This document shows positions 16,123 through 24,489 of a DNA stretch of 34,000 nt, in pieces. The DNA lies in contig WRFE01000012.1 in the NCBI GenBank assembly GCA_009778965.1, positions 1 to 34,000 on the forward strand, in the 5' to 3' direction. Position numbers and translations under genes: made by a program. How positions within the stretch are numbered: position 1 is the first letter of the stretch; each line of letters begins with the position of its first letter. The stretch is from Candidatus Endomicrobium labiotermitis (lineage in GTDB: Bacteria > Elusimicrobiota > Endomicrobiia > Endomicrobiales > Endomicrobiaceae). The notes beneath the pieces are model-generated. The model ran no database searches. It was not told the origin of the DNA and was given only the letters and a program-made list of their open reading frames with translations.

Positions 16123-17367
16123 GTGTCAAAAGAACTTGAATTTGATTTTAGCGGCGGCGAAAAAGACGACGGCAGACTTATATACACTGTCTCTCAGATA
16201 AGCAATGAAATTAAATTAGTTTTGGAAGGTTCGTATCCGTCTGTGTGGCTTCGCGGAGAGATTTCAAATTATAAGCTTTACGGTTCGGGACATGCATATT
16301 TTAGTTTAAAAGACGAAGACGCGCAGATAAGAGCCGTAATGTTTAACGCGGCGGACAATTTGACTTTTGAGCCTGAAGACGGAATGGAAGTTTTGGTTTC
16401 CGGTCGGGTAAGTTCTTATCCTAAACGCGGCGATTATCAGATTATAATTAATTCTATAGAAAATTTCGGGCACGGCGATTTGGCTGCTGCTTTTGAAAAA
16501 CTTAAAAAGAAACTTGAAGACGAAGGTCTTTTTGATGATTTTGTCAAAAAAGAAATTCCTGAACTTGTAAATAAAATCGGAATTGTTACTTCTCGCGATG
16601 GCGCGGCGTTACACGATATTTTAAAAGTTTTAGACAATTTAAACGCGAATGTTGAGGCGCTTATATATCCCGTAAGGGTTCAGGGAAAAGAAGCTGAAAA
16701 AGAAATACCTCAAGCTTTAAGGTATTTGAATAAGAATTATAAAGATTTGGATGTTTTGCTTGTAGGACGCGGCGGCGGTTCAATAGAAGATTTGTGGGCG
16801 TTTAATACGGAACCTGTGGCAAGAGCCATTTTTGATTCTGAAATTCCGGTTATATCCTGCGTAGGTCACGAAACGGATTATACGATAGCTGATTTTGTCG
16901 CGGATATGCGCGCTCCGACTCCGTCTGCGGCAGCCGAAATGGCTGTCCGGGCAAAAAGCGAATTAAAAAAGCGGCTCAAGGATATGAGCGCCGCGCTGTT
17001 TGACGGTATGAATTTTATTTTTGAAGATAACAAAAAGAAATTGGAAATTCTTTCATCTTCAAGAGCTTTGCAAAAACCGCATCTTATTTATGAAGACAAA
17101 ATAAGCCATATTGAAGAAATTGGCGAGAGACTTCGTCTCTTAATTAAAAATACGGTTAATTTAAAAAGTTCCGCAATGGCTAATCTTTCGCATAAATTGG
17201 ATTTGGTTTCTCCGCTTTCCGTTTTAAAAAGAGGTTTTGCGGTAGTTAAAAACCAAGCCGGAAAAATAGTAAAAGATTCCAAAACGTTAAAAGCAGGAGA
17301 TAAGGTTAATGTCCGGCTTGCCGAAGGAAATTTTGAGGCAGGCGTAGAGGTAATAAACAATGGCTAA
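16123..17367 (+). CDS. xseA: Exodeoxyribonuclease VII large subunit
   Basis: A 414-residue catalytic subunit of ExoVII, which degrades single-stranded DNA to oligonucleotides with XseB. An OB-fold N-terminus (YTVSQISNEIKLVLEG, WLRGEISNYKLYGSGHAYFSLKD) binds DNA. The central nuclease domain has GIVTSRDGAALHDIL, LLVGRGGGSIEDLWAFN and the signature CVGHETDYTIADFVADMRAPTPSAAAE. A helical region and a terminal ALKRGFAVV-like strand follow. GTG at 16123 is chosen: GGAG at 16114-16117 is five bases upstream and the protein begins shortly before the OB fold. The longer frame from ATG 16042 is translated repeat sequence. It overlaps xseB by eight bases, so the subunits are translationally coupled. Confidence 0.95.
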   Translation: MSKELEFDFSGGEKDDGRLIYTVSQISNEIKLVLEGSYPSVWLRGEISNYKLYGSGHAYFSLKDEDAQIRAVMFNAADNLTFEPEDGMEVLVSGRVSSYPKRGDYQIIINSIENFGHGDLAAAFEKLKKKLEDEGLFDDFVKKEIPELVNKIGIVTSRDGAALHDILKVLDNLNANVEALIYPVRVQGKEAEKEIPQALRYLNKNYKDLDVLLVGRGGGSIEDLWAFNTEPVARAIFDSEIPVISCVGHETDYTIADFVADMRAPTPSAAAEMAVRAKSELKKRLKDMSAALFDGMNFIFEDNKKKLEILSSSRALQKPHLIYEDKISHIEEIGERLRLLIKNTVNLKSSAMANLSHKLDLVSPLSVLKRGFAVVKNQAGKIVKDSKTLKAGDKVNVRLAEGNFEAGVEVINNG

Positions 17368-17569
17368 AAAACAAGCGTCTTTTGAAACTGCGTTAAAACG
17401 TCTTGAAGAAATAGTTGATAAAATGGAAAATGCCGAGCCTGATTTAGATAAAGCTCTTGCTTTATTTTCCGAAGGCGCGGAACTTGTAAAGTTTTGTTCC
17501 GCTAAACTTAACGAAACAAAAAAGAAAATTGAAATATTAGTTGACGGAGAAAAACAGAAGATAGGATGA
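17360..17569 (+). CDS. xseB: Exodeoxyribonuclease VII small subunit
   Basis: A 69-residue helical protein with the XseB core: SFETALKRLEEIVDKMENAEPDLDKALALFSEGAELVKFC, then a helical tail. Several copies coat the helical arms of XseA and are needed for activity. The start overlaps the xseA stop by eight bases, and length and position are normal. The final codons and the TGA lie in the first bases of the next palindromic element, so repeat insertion may have set the C-terminus. Confidence 0.94.
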   Translation: MAKKQASFETALKRLEEIVDKMENAEPDLDKALALFSEGAELVKFCSAKLNETKKKIEILVDGEKQKIG

Positions 17570-17650
17570 TGAGATGATGGGATGTTGAGAAACAACAAAC
17601 AGCAAGTTGTTGCTCACCCTCTCACCTTCTCATCCTCTCATCTTCTTAAA
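17564..17650 (+). repeat. Palindromic element, class B (GATGGGATGTTGAG type), copy 2
   Basis: Purine-rich left arm (17565-17600) and pyrimidine-rich right arm (17611-17647) with AGCAAGTTGTTGCT at the tip. The left arm shares a block of more than 20 identical bases with copy 1. The right arm ends in CTCTCATCTTCTTAAACGGAG, so the ispA ribosome-binding site directly follows, exactly as for xseA in copy 1. The xseB stop codon is inside the left edge. Confidence 0.83.
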
Positions 17651-17661
17651 CGGAGTTCAAA

Positions 17662-18546
17662 TTGGATTTAAAATCTTATCTTTCAAAGCAGGAAAAAATC
17701 GTAAATAATGCCTTAAAGAAATCTCTCCCAAAAGACAATTCCATAATCTCGCAGGCAATGCGTTACAGTCTGCTTGCCGGCGGAAAAAGACTCAGACCAA
17801 TTTTTGTTATGTTAGCGGCGGAATTGTTCGGAGTTAAGGCGGAAAAAGTTATGCCGGCCGCGTGTGCGGTTGAGTATATTCATACATATTCTTTAGTGCA
17901 TGACGATTTGCCGGCGATGGATAATGACGATTTAAGAAGAGGCAAACCTACAAGCCATAAAAAGTTTGGTGAAGCTGCGGCGATTTTGTGCGGCGACGCT
18001 TTGCTTACCGAAGCTTTTAACCTTATAACGAAATCATCAGCGGAAGGTAAAAATATAAGTAAAGCCGTTTCAATTCTTTCAACGTATGCCGGTTTTAAAG
18101 GTATGATTGCTGGACAAGCGGAAGATACGATTTTTGCCGGAAAGTGGAATAAAAAAGATAAAGCTTTTCTTTCAAAAAAACTTAGATTTATACAAATAAC
18201 AAAAACAGCAGCTTTGCTTACGGCAAGTTTAAAAATGGGCGCGGTTTTAGCCGGCGCGGATGACAAAAGCGTTAAGGCTCTCGAAATATACGGAACTAAT
18301 GCCGGAATAGCGTTTCAGATAGCCGATGATATTTTAGACGTTTACGCTGATAAAAAACTTCTTGGTAAAAAAGGAAGCGATAAAGATAACGATAAGCTTA
18401 CGGAACTTTCGCTTTTTGGAAAAGAGCAGGCAGAAAAAAATGCCGCTTTGTATGTTAAAAAAGCTAAGAATGCTTTAAAAATATTTGGCAGCAAAGCCGA
18501 AAAATTAATTGCTTTAGCCGATTATATGACGGAAAGAAAATACTAA
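17662..18546 (+). CDS. ispA: Short-chain polyprenyl diphosphate synthase (farnesyl/geranylgeranyl type)
   Basis: A 294-residue trans-prenyltransferase that condenses isopentenyl diphosphate with allylic diphosphates. GGKRLRP is at 40-46. The first aspartate-rich motif is DDLPAMD (81-87), with the four-residue spacing typical of bacterial FPP/GGPP synthases, and RRGKPTSHKKFG follows. The second aspartate-rich motif, QIADDILD, is near 218-225. The bulky Tyr71-Ile72 residues upstream of the first motif may limit chain length, but product length cannot be fixed by eye. The start is TTG with GGAG six bases upstream. dxs follows, so precursor supply and chain assembly are genetically linked, as in many bacteria. 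Confidence 0.92.
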   Translation: MDLKSYLSKQEKIVNNALKKSLPKDNSIISQAMRYSLLAGGKRLRPIFVMLAAELFGVKAEKVMPAACAVEYIHTYSLVHDDLPAMDNDDLRRGKPTSHKKFGEAAAILCGDALLTEAFNLITKSSAEGKNISKAVSILSTYAGFKGMIAGQAEDTIFAGKWNKKDKAFLSKKLRFIQITKTAALLTASLKMGAVLAGADDKSVKALEIYGTNAGIAFQIADDILDVYADKKLLGKKGSDKDNDKLTELSLFGKEQAEKNAALYVKKAKNALKIFGSKAEKLIALADYMTERKY

Positions 18547-18565
18547 AATGGCAGAAAGTATGCCG

Positions 18566-18634
18566 TGTCATTCCGAACTTGTTTCGGAATCTAGTCGTTT
18601 AGCTGTAAGACCCTGAAACAAGTTCAGGGTGACA
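18566..18634. repeat. Palindromic element, class A (TGTCATTCCGAAC...AGGGTGACA), copy 1
   Basis: The ends are TGTCA and TGACA. Left hairpin: ATTCCGAA with TTCGGAAT. Right hairpin: CCCTGAA with TTCAGGG. AACTTGTTTC in the left half is the exact reverse complement of GAAACAAGTT in the right half, so one long cruciform is an alternative fold. It lies between ispA and dxs and ends nine bases before the dxs ribosome-binding site. Confidence 0.9.
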
Positions 18635-18653
18635 TAATACGCGGGAGTAAACG

Positions 18654-20489
18654 TTGAACATTTTAGAAAAAATAAACAATCCGGGCGATTTAAAGAAAAT
18701 CAAAAAAGAAGATTTGCCTAAAGTCGCTTCGGATATAAGAAAAAAAATAATAGAAACCGTTTCAAAAACCGGCGGACATCTTGCTTCAAGTCTTGGCGCG
18801 GTTGATTTAACCGTTGCTCTTCATTATGTTTATAATTCTCCGGCAGATAAAATAATTTGGGATGTTGGTCATCAGGCATACGCTCATAAAATTTTGACCG
18901 GCCGCAGAGATAAGTTTGAAACTTTAAGAACCCATAACGGCATAAGCGGATTTCCTAAGCGTTCCGAATCCGAGCACGATGCTTTTGGCGTCGGTCATTC
19001 GTCAACGTCAATTTCAGCGGCTTTAGGTTTTGCGGCTGCAAGAGATATAAAAAAAGAAGATTACAAAGTTGTCGCCGTGATTGGCGACGGTTCCATGACC
19101 GGAGGACTTGCTTTTGAGGGGCTTCAAAACGCGGGGCATTTGAAAAAAGATATGCTTGTTATTTTAAACGATAATGAAATGTTTATATCCCAGAAAGTCG
19201 GGGCAATCGCGGGTTACTTCGCGAAACTTTTAACAGGCGGAATGGTTAAAAAAGCCGAACAGAAAATCATGAAAACGGTAAGCCGTTTTAACAGTTTCGG
19301 CAAACTTATAAAAAGGGTAAAAGTAATGCTTTTTCCCGGAATGCTTTTTGAAGAAATGGGTTTTACTTATATTGGACCCGTTCAAGGCCATGATATATCA
19401 AATCTTACGAATATACTTACAAATATTAAAAATATGCAGGGTCCAGTCTTATTGCACTTGATAACCAAAAAAGGAAAAGGCTATGAGCCTGCAGAAGAAA
19501 ATCCGACAAAATTTCACGGCATAGGTAAATTTGACATAAATACCGGAAAAACTCCTAGCAGTAAAGAGCTGACTTATACGCAGGTTTTTTCGGATACTCT
19601 TGTAAAACTTGCAGCTGCTAACGATAAAATTGTAGCCATAACAGCCGCTATGCCTGAAGGAACCGGACTTGATAAATTCGCGAAGGATTTTCCGGAAAGA
19701 TATTTTGACGTGGGCATTGCCGAAGAGCATGCCGTTACTTTCGCCGCGGGAATGGCTGCCGACGGAATGCAGCCGGTTTGCGCTATATATTCAACTTTTA
19801 TGCAAAGAGCTTTGGACAATATAATTCATGATGTTGCTTTGCAAAATCTTCCGGTTGTGCTTGCTTTAGACAGAGGCGGGCTTGTAGGCGAAGACGGCGG
19901 AACGCATCACGGCGCTTTTGATTTTTCGTTTTTAAATTTTGTGCCTAATTTGATTATTATGGCTCCCGCAGATGAAAATGAATTGCAGCATATGATTAAA
20001 ACAGCTTTGAACTCAAACAAACCTTGCGCTTTAAGATACCCAAGAGGCGCGGGCAGCGGAGTTTCTCTTGATATGGCGCCGTCTGTTTTGCAGATAGGAA
20101 AAGCCAAAGTTGTTGCTGAAGGCAAAGATATATGTTTGCTTGCGATAGGCAATCATGTTGAAACGTGTATTAAAGCCGCGGAAATACTTGCGGAAAAAAA
20201 TATTAAAGCGTCTGTAGTGAATATGAGATTTTTGAAACCTCTTGACGAGGAAATAATAAAAGAAATGCTTTCAAAAACCAAAAATTTTATTACGGTAGAG
20301 GAAAATGCCTTGATAGGCGGGTTTGGCGAAAGCGTTAAAAGTTTGTTGTGCGGAAGCGGCGCTGTTGTCGAATGTATAGGGCTTCCTGATAAATATATTG
20401 AACACGGAAGTTTAAAAGTTTTAAGAAAAAAATACGGTCTTACCGCGGAAAATATCGCGAAGACAGCTTTGAAAATGTTAGATAAATAA
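18654..20489 (+). CDS. dxs: 1-deoxy-D-xylulose-5-phosphate synthase
   Basis: A 611-residue thiamine-diphosphate enzyme that joins pyruvate and glyceraldehyde 3-phosphate, the first step of the MEP isoprenoid pathway. WDVGHQAYAHKILTGR (~64-79) and GHSSTSISAALG hold catalytic and cofactor residues. AVIGDGSMTGGLAFEGLQNAG followed by NDNEMFIS (~140-177) is the ThDP/Mg site. The pyrimidine domain has DVGIAEEHAVTFAAGMA and DRGGLVGEDGGTHHGAFD (~405-422). The transketolase C-terminal domain ends the protein. Slightly shorter than E. coli Dxs (620). TTG start with GGGAG six to ten bases upstream. Downstream of ispA; tlyA follows, a common dxs neighbour. Confidence 0.97.
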   Translation: MNILEKINNPGDLKKIKKEDLPKVASDIRKKIIETVSKTGGHLASSLGAVDLTVALHYVYNSPADKIIWDVGHQAYAHKILTGRRDKFETLRTHNGISGFPKRSESEHDAFGVGHSSTSISAALGFAAARDIKKEDYKVVAVIGDGSMTGGLAFEGLQNAGHLKKDMLVILNDNEMFISQKVGAIAGYFAKLLTGGMVKKAEQKIMKTVSRFNSFGKLIKRVKVMLFPGMLFEEMGFTYIGPVQGHDISNLTNILTNIKNMQGPVLLHLITKKGKGYEPAEENPTKFHGIGKFDINTGKTPSSKELTYTQVFSDTLVKLAAANDKIVAITAAMPEGTGLDKFAKDFPERYFDVGIAEEHAVTFAAGMAADGMQPVCAIYSTFMQRALDNIIHDVALQNLPVVLALDRGGLVGEDGGTHHGAFDFSFLNFVPNLIIMAPADENELQHMIKTALNSNKPCALRYPRGAGSGVSLDMAPSVLQIGKAKVVAEGKDICLLAIGNHVETCIKAAEILAEKNIKASVVNMRFLKPLDEEIIKEMLSKTKNFITVEENALIGGFGESVKSLLCGSGAVVECIGLPDKYIEHGSLKVLRKKYGLTAENIAKTALKMLDK

Positions 20490-20494
20490 GATTT

Positions 20495-21232
20495 ATGGAA
20501 AAAAAGAAAGATAAAAAACGTTTAGACGTTATGCTGTTTGAAAAAGGTTTAGCTGAAACGCGTACAAAAGCGCAGGCATTTATTATAGGCGGCAGTGTTT
20601 TTGTCAACGGAGAGGTTTGTTATAAGCCGGGAACGCTAGCCGGAGAAGAAGACTTAGTAGAAATAAAAAATATAAATCCTTATGTTTCCCGTGGCGGGTT
20701 AAAATTAGAATCGGCGTTAAATGCGTTAAATATAGATGTTTCGCGTTTTATATGTCTTGACATAGGCGCGTCTACCGGCGGTTTTACCGATTGTATGCTT
20801 CAAAAAGGCGCGGTCAAAGTTTACGCGGTAGATGTAGGTACGGGACAGCTTCATTATAAGTTAAGGCAGGACCCTAGAGTAATTAACATAGAAAACGTAA
20901 ATTTCAGATATTTTGATAACGTTCTTTTGAAAGATAAAATAGATTTCGCGACAATAGACGTTTCGTTTATATCGCTTGATAAGATTTTGCCGATGGCTTA
21001 CAAAAGCGTTAGCGAAAACGGTTATGTTTTAGCAATGATAAAGCCACAGTTTGAGCTTGAACCGTCTGAAATAAGAAAAGGCGTGGTAAGAGACGAGAAA
21101 CTGAGGCAAAAGGCTATAGATAAAATTAAAAATTTTGCTTTAGGGTTGGGTTTTAAAATAATTTCGGAAGCGGATTCCGGATTAAAAGGTCCTAAAGGTA
21201 ACTTAGAGCATTTTGTTTTGTTAAAAAAATAA
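20495..21232 (+). CDS. tlyA: TlyA-family rRNA (cytidine-2'-O)-methyltransferase
   Basis: A 245-residue protein: an S4 RNA-binding domain (KRLDVMLFEKGLAETRTKAQAFIIGGSVFVNGEV, ~8-45) followed by an FtsJ/RrmJ-type Rossmann methyltransferase. The SAM site is ICLDIGASTGGFTDCMLQKGA (~86-106). DFATIDVSFISLDKILP and MIKPQFELEPSEIRKGVVRD carry the catalytic Asp and Lys region. TlyA proteins 2'-O-methylate cytidines in 16S/23S rRNA; some relatives are annotated as haemolysins. The start is five bases past the dxs stop with no clear ribosome-binding site, so translation probably depends on coupling to dxs. Confidence 0.92.
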   Translation: MEKKKDKKRLDVMLFEKGLAETRTKAQAFIIGGSVFVNGEVCYKPGTLAGEEDLVEIKNINPYVSRGGLKLESALNALNIDVSRFICLDIGASTGGFTDCMLQKGAVKVYAVDVGTGQLHYKLRQDPRVINIENVNFRYFDNVLLKDKIDFATIDVSFISLDKILPMAYKSVSENGYVLAMIKPQFELEPSEIRKGVVRDEKLRQKAIDKIKNFALGLGFKIISEADSGLKGPKGNLEHFVLLKK

Positions 21233-21258
21233 AGATTTATGCAGCATTGTTTAAAGGA

Positions 21259-21334
21259 TGTCATGCTGAACTTGTTTCAGCATCTTGTCTAAAAACTATA
21301 AACTACCAGACCCTGAAACGAGTTCAGGGTGACA
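21259..21334. repeat. Palindromic element, class A (TGTCATGCTGAAC...AGGGTGACA), copy 2
   Basis: Same family as 18566-18634. The ends are TGTCA and TGACA, the left hairpin is ATGCTGAA/TTCAGCAT and the right hairpin is CCCTGAA/TTCAGGG. Left stem bases differ from copy 1 (GCTGAA against TCCGAA) with compensating changes on both sides, so pairing is kept. It lies between tlyA and leuS; its right end is 13 bases before the leuS start. Confidence 0.9.
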
Positions 21335-21347
21335 CTATGAGGTTGAA

Positions 21348-23807
21348 ATGTCAGAATACAATTATTCGGAAGTTGAAAAAAAATGGCAGAAAAAATGGGC
21401 GGACGATAAAATTTTCAAGGCTGTCCCTCAAGACGGCAAAGAAAAGTATTATTGTCTTGTTATGCTTCCTTATCCTTCTGGAAATCTCCATATGGGGCAT
21501 GTCAGAAACTACAGCATAGGCGATGTTTTTGCGCGTTTTCATAAAATGAAAGGCAAAAACGTAATTCACCCTATGGGCTGGGACGCTTTCGGTCTTCCTG
21601 CTGAAAACGCGGCTATTAAGGGTAAAACTCATCCCGCTAAATGGACAAAACAAAATATAGCCCGTATGAGAGAACAGCTTAAAGGTTTAGGCATATCTTA
21701 TGATTGGGACAGAGAGCTTGCTACATGCGATCCCGAATATTATAAATGGAATCAATGGTTGTTTATAAAGATGTGGGAAAAAGGTTTGGTTTTCAGAAAA
21801 AAAGCGACCGTAAACTGGTGTAATTCCTGCAACACTGTTTTGGCAAACGAGCAGGTTTCAGAAGGCGTTTGCTGGAGATGCAAAAATCCTACTGAACACA
21901 GGGATCTTGAACAGTGGTTTGTAAAAATTACCGATTATGCGGATGAACTTCTTGAAGGGCATAAAGAACTTAGCGGCTGGCCTGAGCAAGTATTATCTAT
22001 GCAAAGAAATTGGATAGGTAAATCTTTTGGCGCGGAAGTTGATTTTGAATTGGCAGCCGTCGATAATAAAACCGGAAAGAATTTAAAAGTTTTTACAACC
22101 CGTCCCGATACTCTTTTTGGTGCGACTTTTATGGTTGTCGCTCCTGAACACTCTATAATAAACGAGTTAAAATCTCAAATAATAAATTATGCCGAAGTTG
22201 AAAAATATATAACAGCCACAGCGTCAAAATCAAATATAGAACGTTCGCAAGGCAAAGATAAAACAGGCGTTTGTCTGCAGGGAATAAAGGCCGTAAATCC
22301 GGTTAACGGAAATCTAATTCCTATTTTTACAGCGGATTATGTTTTAACGGGTTACGGTACGGGCGCCATAATGGCTGTGCCCGCGCACGACCAAAGAGAT
22401 CACGATTTCGCTAAAAAACATAATGTGCCGATTGTTGAAGTTATCAAAGGCGAAGCGCCGTTTGACGTTCAGGAAAAGGCTTATGAAGACGAAGGAGTCC
22501 TTGTAAATTCCGGGCAGTTTGACGGAATAAAATCAACGGATGCTTTTAATGTTGTTTCCGAATGGGTTGAGAAACAGGGTTTTGGTAAAAAGACCATAAA
22601 CTTTAAATTGAAAGACTGGCTTATTTCCCGTCAGAGATATTGGGGAACGCCTATTCCTTTCATACATTGTAATATGTGCGGTACTGTTCCGGTTTCTATG
22701 AAAGATTTACCTGTAACTTTGCCCGAAGATGTTGAGTTTACAGGAGAGGGAGAATCTCCTTTAAAAACGAGCCAGAGTTTTGTAAATGTAAAATGCCCGA
22801 AATGCGGTATGGACGCAAAAAGAGAAACCGATACTATGGATACTTTTGTAGATTCTTCATGGTATTACGCAAGATACTGCGACGCTCATAACGATAACGC
22901 ACCTTTTGACACCAAAGAATTAAATTATTGGATGCCCGTAAATCAGTATATCGGCGGAATAGAACACGCCTGTATGCATTTGATATATTCAAGATTTTGG
23001 TATAAGGTTATGAGAGATTTGGGTTTAACTAGAGACGGTGAGCCTTTTACAAATCTTTTAACGCAAGGTATGGTGACTCTTGGCGGATATGCTATGTCAA
23101 AGTCCAGAGGAAATACCGTAAGTCCTGACGAGATAGTCGATAAATACGGAGCAGACACAGCAAGGCTTTTTATTTTGTTTGCCGCGCCGCCTCAGAAACA
23201 GCTTGACTGGTCTTCCGACGGCGTTGAAGGCAGCTGGCGTTTTATCAACAGAATATGGAGACTTTACGAAATTGTAAATTCTAAATCTGAAAATTCTGCG
23301 TCAGATAAAGACAAAGAAGAACTTTTAAGAATAACGCATCAGACAATAAAAAAAGTTACCGGCGACATAGAAGCGGATTTCCAGTTTAATACGGCGATAT
23401 CTTCGGTTATGGAACTCGTGAACGCTTTATATGCATATAAATTTCACGGAAATGACGGCGGAATTTCCAAAGATTCTTATAAAACAGTTGTTTTGCTTAT
23501 GGCTCCGTTTACTCCGCATTTATGCGAAGAAATTTGGGAAAAGCTTGGGAATAATACTTATATTTCGTCTGCGCAGTGGGCTGAGTATGATGAAAAATTT
23601 ATAAAGCAGAATGAAATTGAAATTCCGGTGCAGATAAACGGAAAACTTAAAGGCAAAATAGTTGTCGCGGCTGACAGCAGTGAAGAGCAGGTAAGAAAAC
23701 AAGCTGAAATCGACGAAAAAATTGCCCAGCAGCTCAACGGCAAACAGATAGTTAAGTTTATATATGTTAAGAATAAAATTGTGACAATAGTTGTTAAAGA
23801 CAAATAA
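21348..23807 (+). CDS. leuS: Leucyl-tRNA synthetase
   Basis: An 819-residue class Ia synthetase that charges tRNA-Leu. The HIGH motif appears as HMGH (48-51) in LPYPSGNLHMGHVRNYS. Two cysteine pairs (CNSCNTV, CWRCKN) and later CNMCG and CPKCG form zinc-knuckle-like regions. The CP1 editing domain has the threonine-rich TTRPDTLFGATF (~250) and GYGTGAIMAVPAHDQRD. The KMSKS loop reads AMSKS (582-586): its first lysine is replaced, the second is kept. The C-terminal anticodon-binding and end domains are present. ATG start with a GAGG ribosome-binding site. The order leuS-lptE-holA matches that in proteobacteria. Confidence 0.97.
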   Translation: MSEYNYSEVEKKWQKKWADDKIFKAVPQDGKEKYYCLVMLPYPSGNLHMGHVRNYSIGDVFARFHKMKGKNVIHPMGWDAFGLPAENAAIKGKTHPAKWTKQNIARMREQLKGLGISYDWDRELATCDPEYYKWNQWLFIKMWEKGLVFRKKATVNWCNSCNTVLANEQVSEGVCWRCKNPTEHRDLEQWFVKITDYADELLEGHKELSGWPEQVLSMQRNWIGKSFGAEVDFELAAVDNKTGKNLKVFTTRPDTLFGATFMVVAPEHSIINELKSQIINYAEVEKYITATASKSNIERSQGKDKTGVCLQGIKAVNPVNGNLIPIFTADYVLTGYGTGAIMAVPAHDQRDHDFAKKHNVPIVEVIKGEAPFDVQEKAYEDEGVLVNSGQFDGIKSTDAFNVVSEWVEKQGFGKKTINFKLKDWLISRQRYWGTPIPFIHCNMCGTVPVSMKDLPVTLPEDVEFTGEGESPLKTSQSFVNVKCPKCGMDAKRETDTMDTFVDSSWYYARYCDAHNDNAPFDTKELNYWMPVNQYIGGIEHACMHLIYSRFWYKVMRDLGLTRDGEPFTNLLTQGMVTLGGYAMSKSRGNTVSPDEIVDKYGADTARLFILFAAPPQKQLDWSSDGVEGSWRFINRIWRLYEIVNSKSENSASDKDKEELLRITHQTIKKVTGDIEADFQFNTAISSVMELVNALYAYKFHGNDGGISKDSYKTVVLLMAPFTPHLCEEIWEKLGNNTYISSAQWAEYDEKFIKQNEIEIPVQINGKLKGKIVVAADSSEEQVRKQAEIDEKIAQQLNGKQIVKFIYVKNKIVTIVVKDK

Positions 23808-23888
23808 CAATTTTCAAATAACAAAGTTCAAAGTTGGAGTTTTCGTGAAACGCCATAATTGTTAATTGTACTTTGTAAATTGTTAATT
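23806..23888 (+). repeat. Palindromic element, class B (AACAATTT...AAATTGTT type)
   Basis: The left arm AACAATTTTCAAATAACAAAG (overlapping the last bases of leuS) is mirrored by CTTTGTAAATTGTTAATT at 23871-23888. GTTTTCGTGAAAC forms a small inner hairpin. It fills the leuS-lptE gap and ends just before the GGAGG ribosome-binding site of the next gene. Confidence 0.65.
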
Positions 23889-23911
23889 AAAAGTTGTTTT
23901 TGGAGGAATCA

Positions 23912-24487
23912 ATGAAAAAGGCGCTGCTTTATTTATCTTTATGTATGATATTTGTTTTAACGTCCTGCGCTTCAATTTATGACCCTGCTCCCCAGATTTT
24001 GCCCGAGCATATAAGAAATGTTTTTATCAGACCGATTACCAATAATACCAATCAATTCGGACTGGAAGCCAGATTTACAAACGCCTTAGTCGATGAAATT
24101 TTGCGCGACGGCAGACTTTCCGTTGTTAATAGTGAAGATGAAGCTAATGGAATGCTGAGCATTACAATAAGAAGATATATTTTGCAGCCTTTGACTTATG
24201 ACGTGAACATGGTTGCGGAACAATTCAAACTTTGGATTATTGTAAGCGTTTCGTTTATAGACAGGGAAAATAATGTGACTTTGTGGACTGAACCGAATAT
24301 GGAAGGAATACAGATTTACAGAGATATTACAAACAGAAGCACTACGGATTTTTCTATGGGTGAAGGCATGACGGAAGAAGACGCAAGAACATTTATTTGG
24401 GAAAAGCTTTCAAGAGATATAGTTAAAAGGACAATAAGAGGTTTTGGCTCGGTAACAAGCGTATCCGAGAGAAAAGTCCCTATTTAA
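23912..24487 (+). CDS. lptE: LptE-like LPS-assembly outer-membrane lipoprotein
   Basis: A 191-residue protein with a lipoprotein signal: hydrophobic 5-16 and the lipobox LTSC with Cys19. IRNVFIRPITNNTNQFGLEARFTNALVDEILRDGRLSVV is the recognisable LptE core. A beta-rich body follows (YILQPLTYDVNMVAEQFKLWIIVSVSF) and a charged C-terminal helix. LptE plugs the LptD barrel that places lipopolysaccharide in the outer leaflet; its presence implies an LPS-type outer membrane. Sequence identity in this family is low, so position between leuS and holA, as in E. coli, carries much of the weight. The ATG at 23912 is chosen for its GGAGG five bases upstream; an earlier in-frame ATG at 23894 would include the ribosome-binding site. 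Confidence 0.82.
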   Translation: MKKALLYLSLCMIFVLTSCASIYDPAPQILPEHIRNVFIRPITNNTNQFGLEARFTNALVDEILRDGRLSVVNSEDEANGMLSITIRRYILQPLTYDVNMVAEQFKLWIIVSVSFIDRENNVTLWTEPNMEGIQIYRDITNRSTTDFSMGEGMTEEDARTFIWEKLSRDIVKRTIRGFGSVTSVSERKVPI

Positions 24488-24489
24488 AA

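Noticed and set aside
21247-21519. A 90-codon frame before and inside leuS
   Set aside because: Its first part is translated palindrome and the rest is leuS in another frame.
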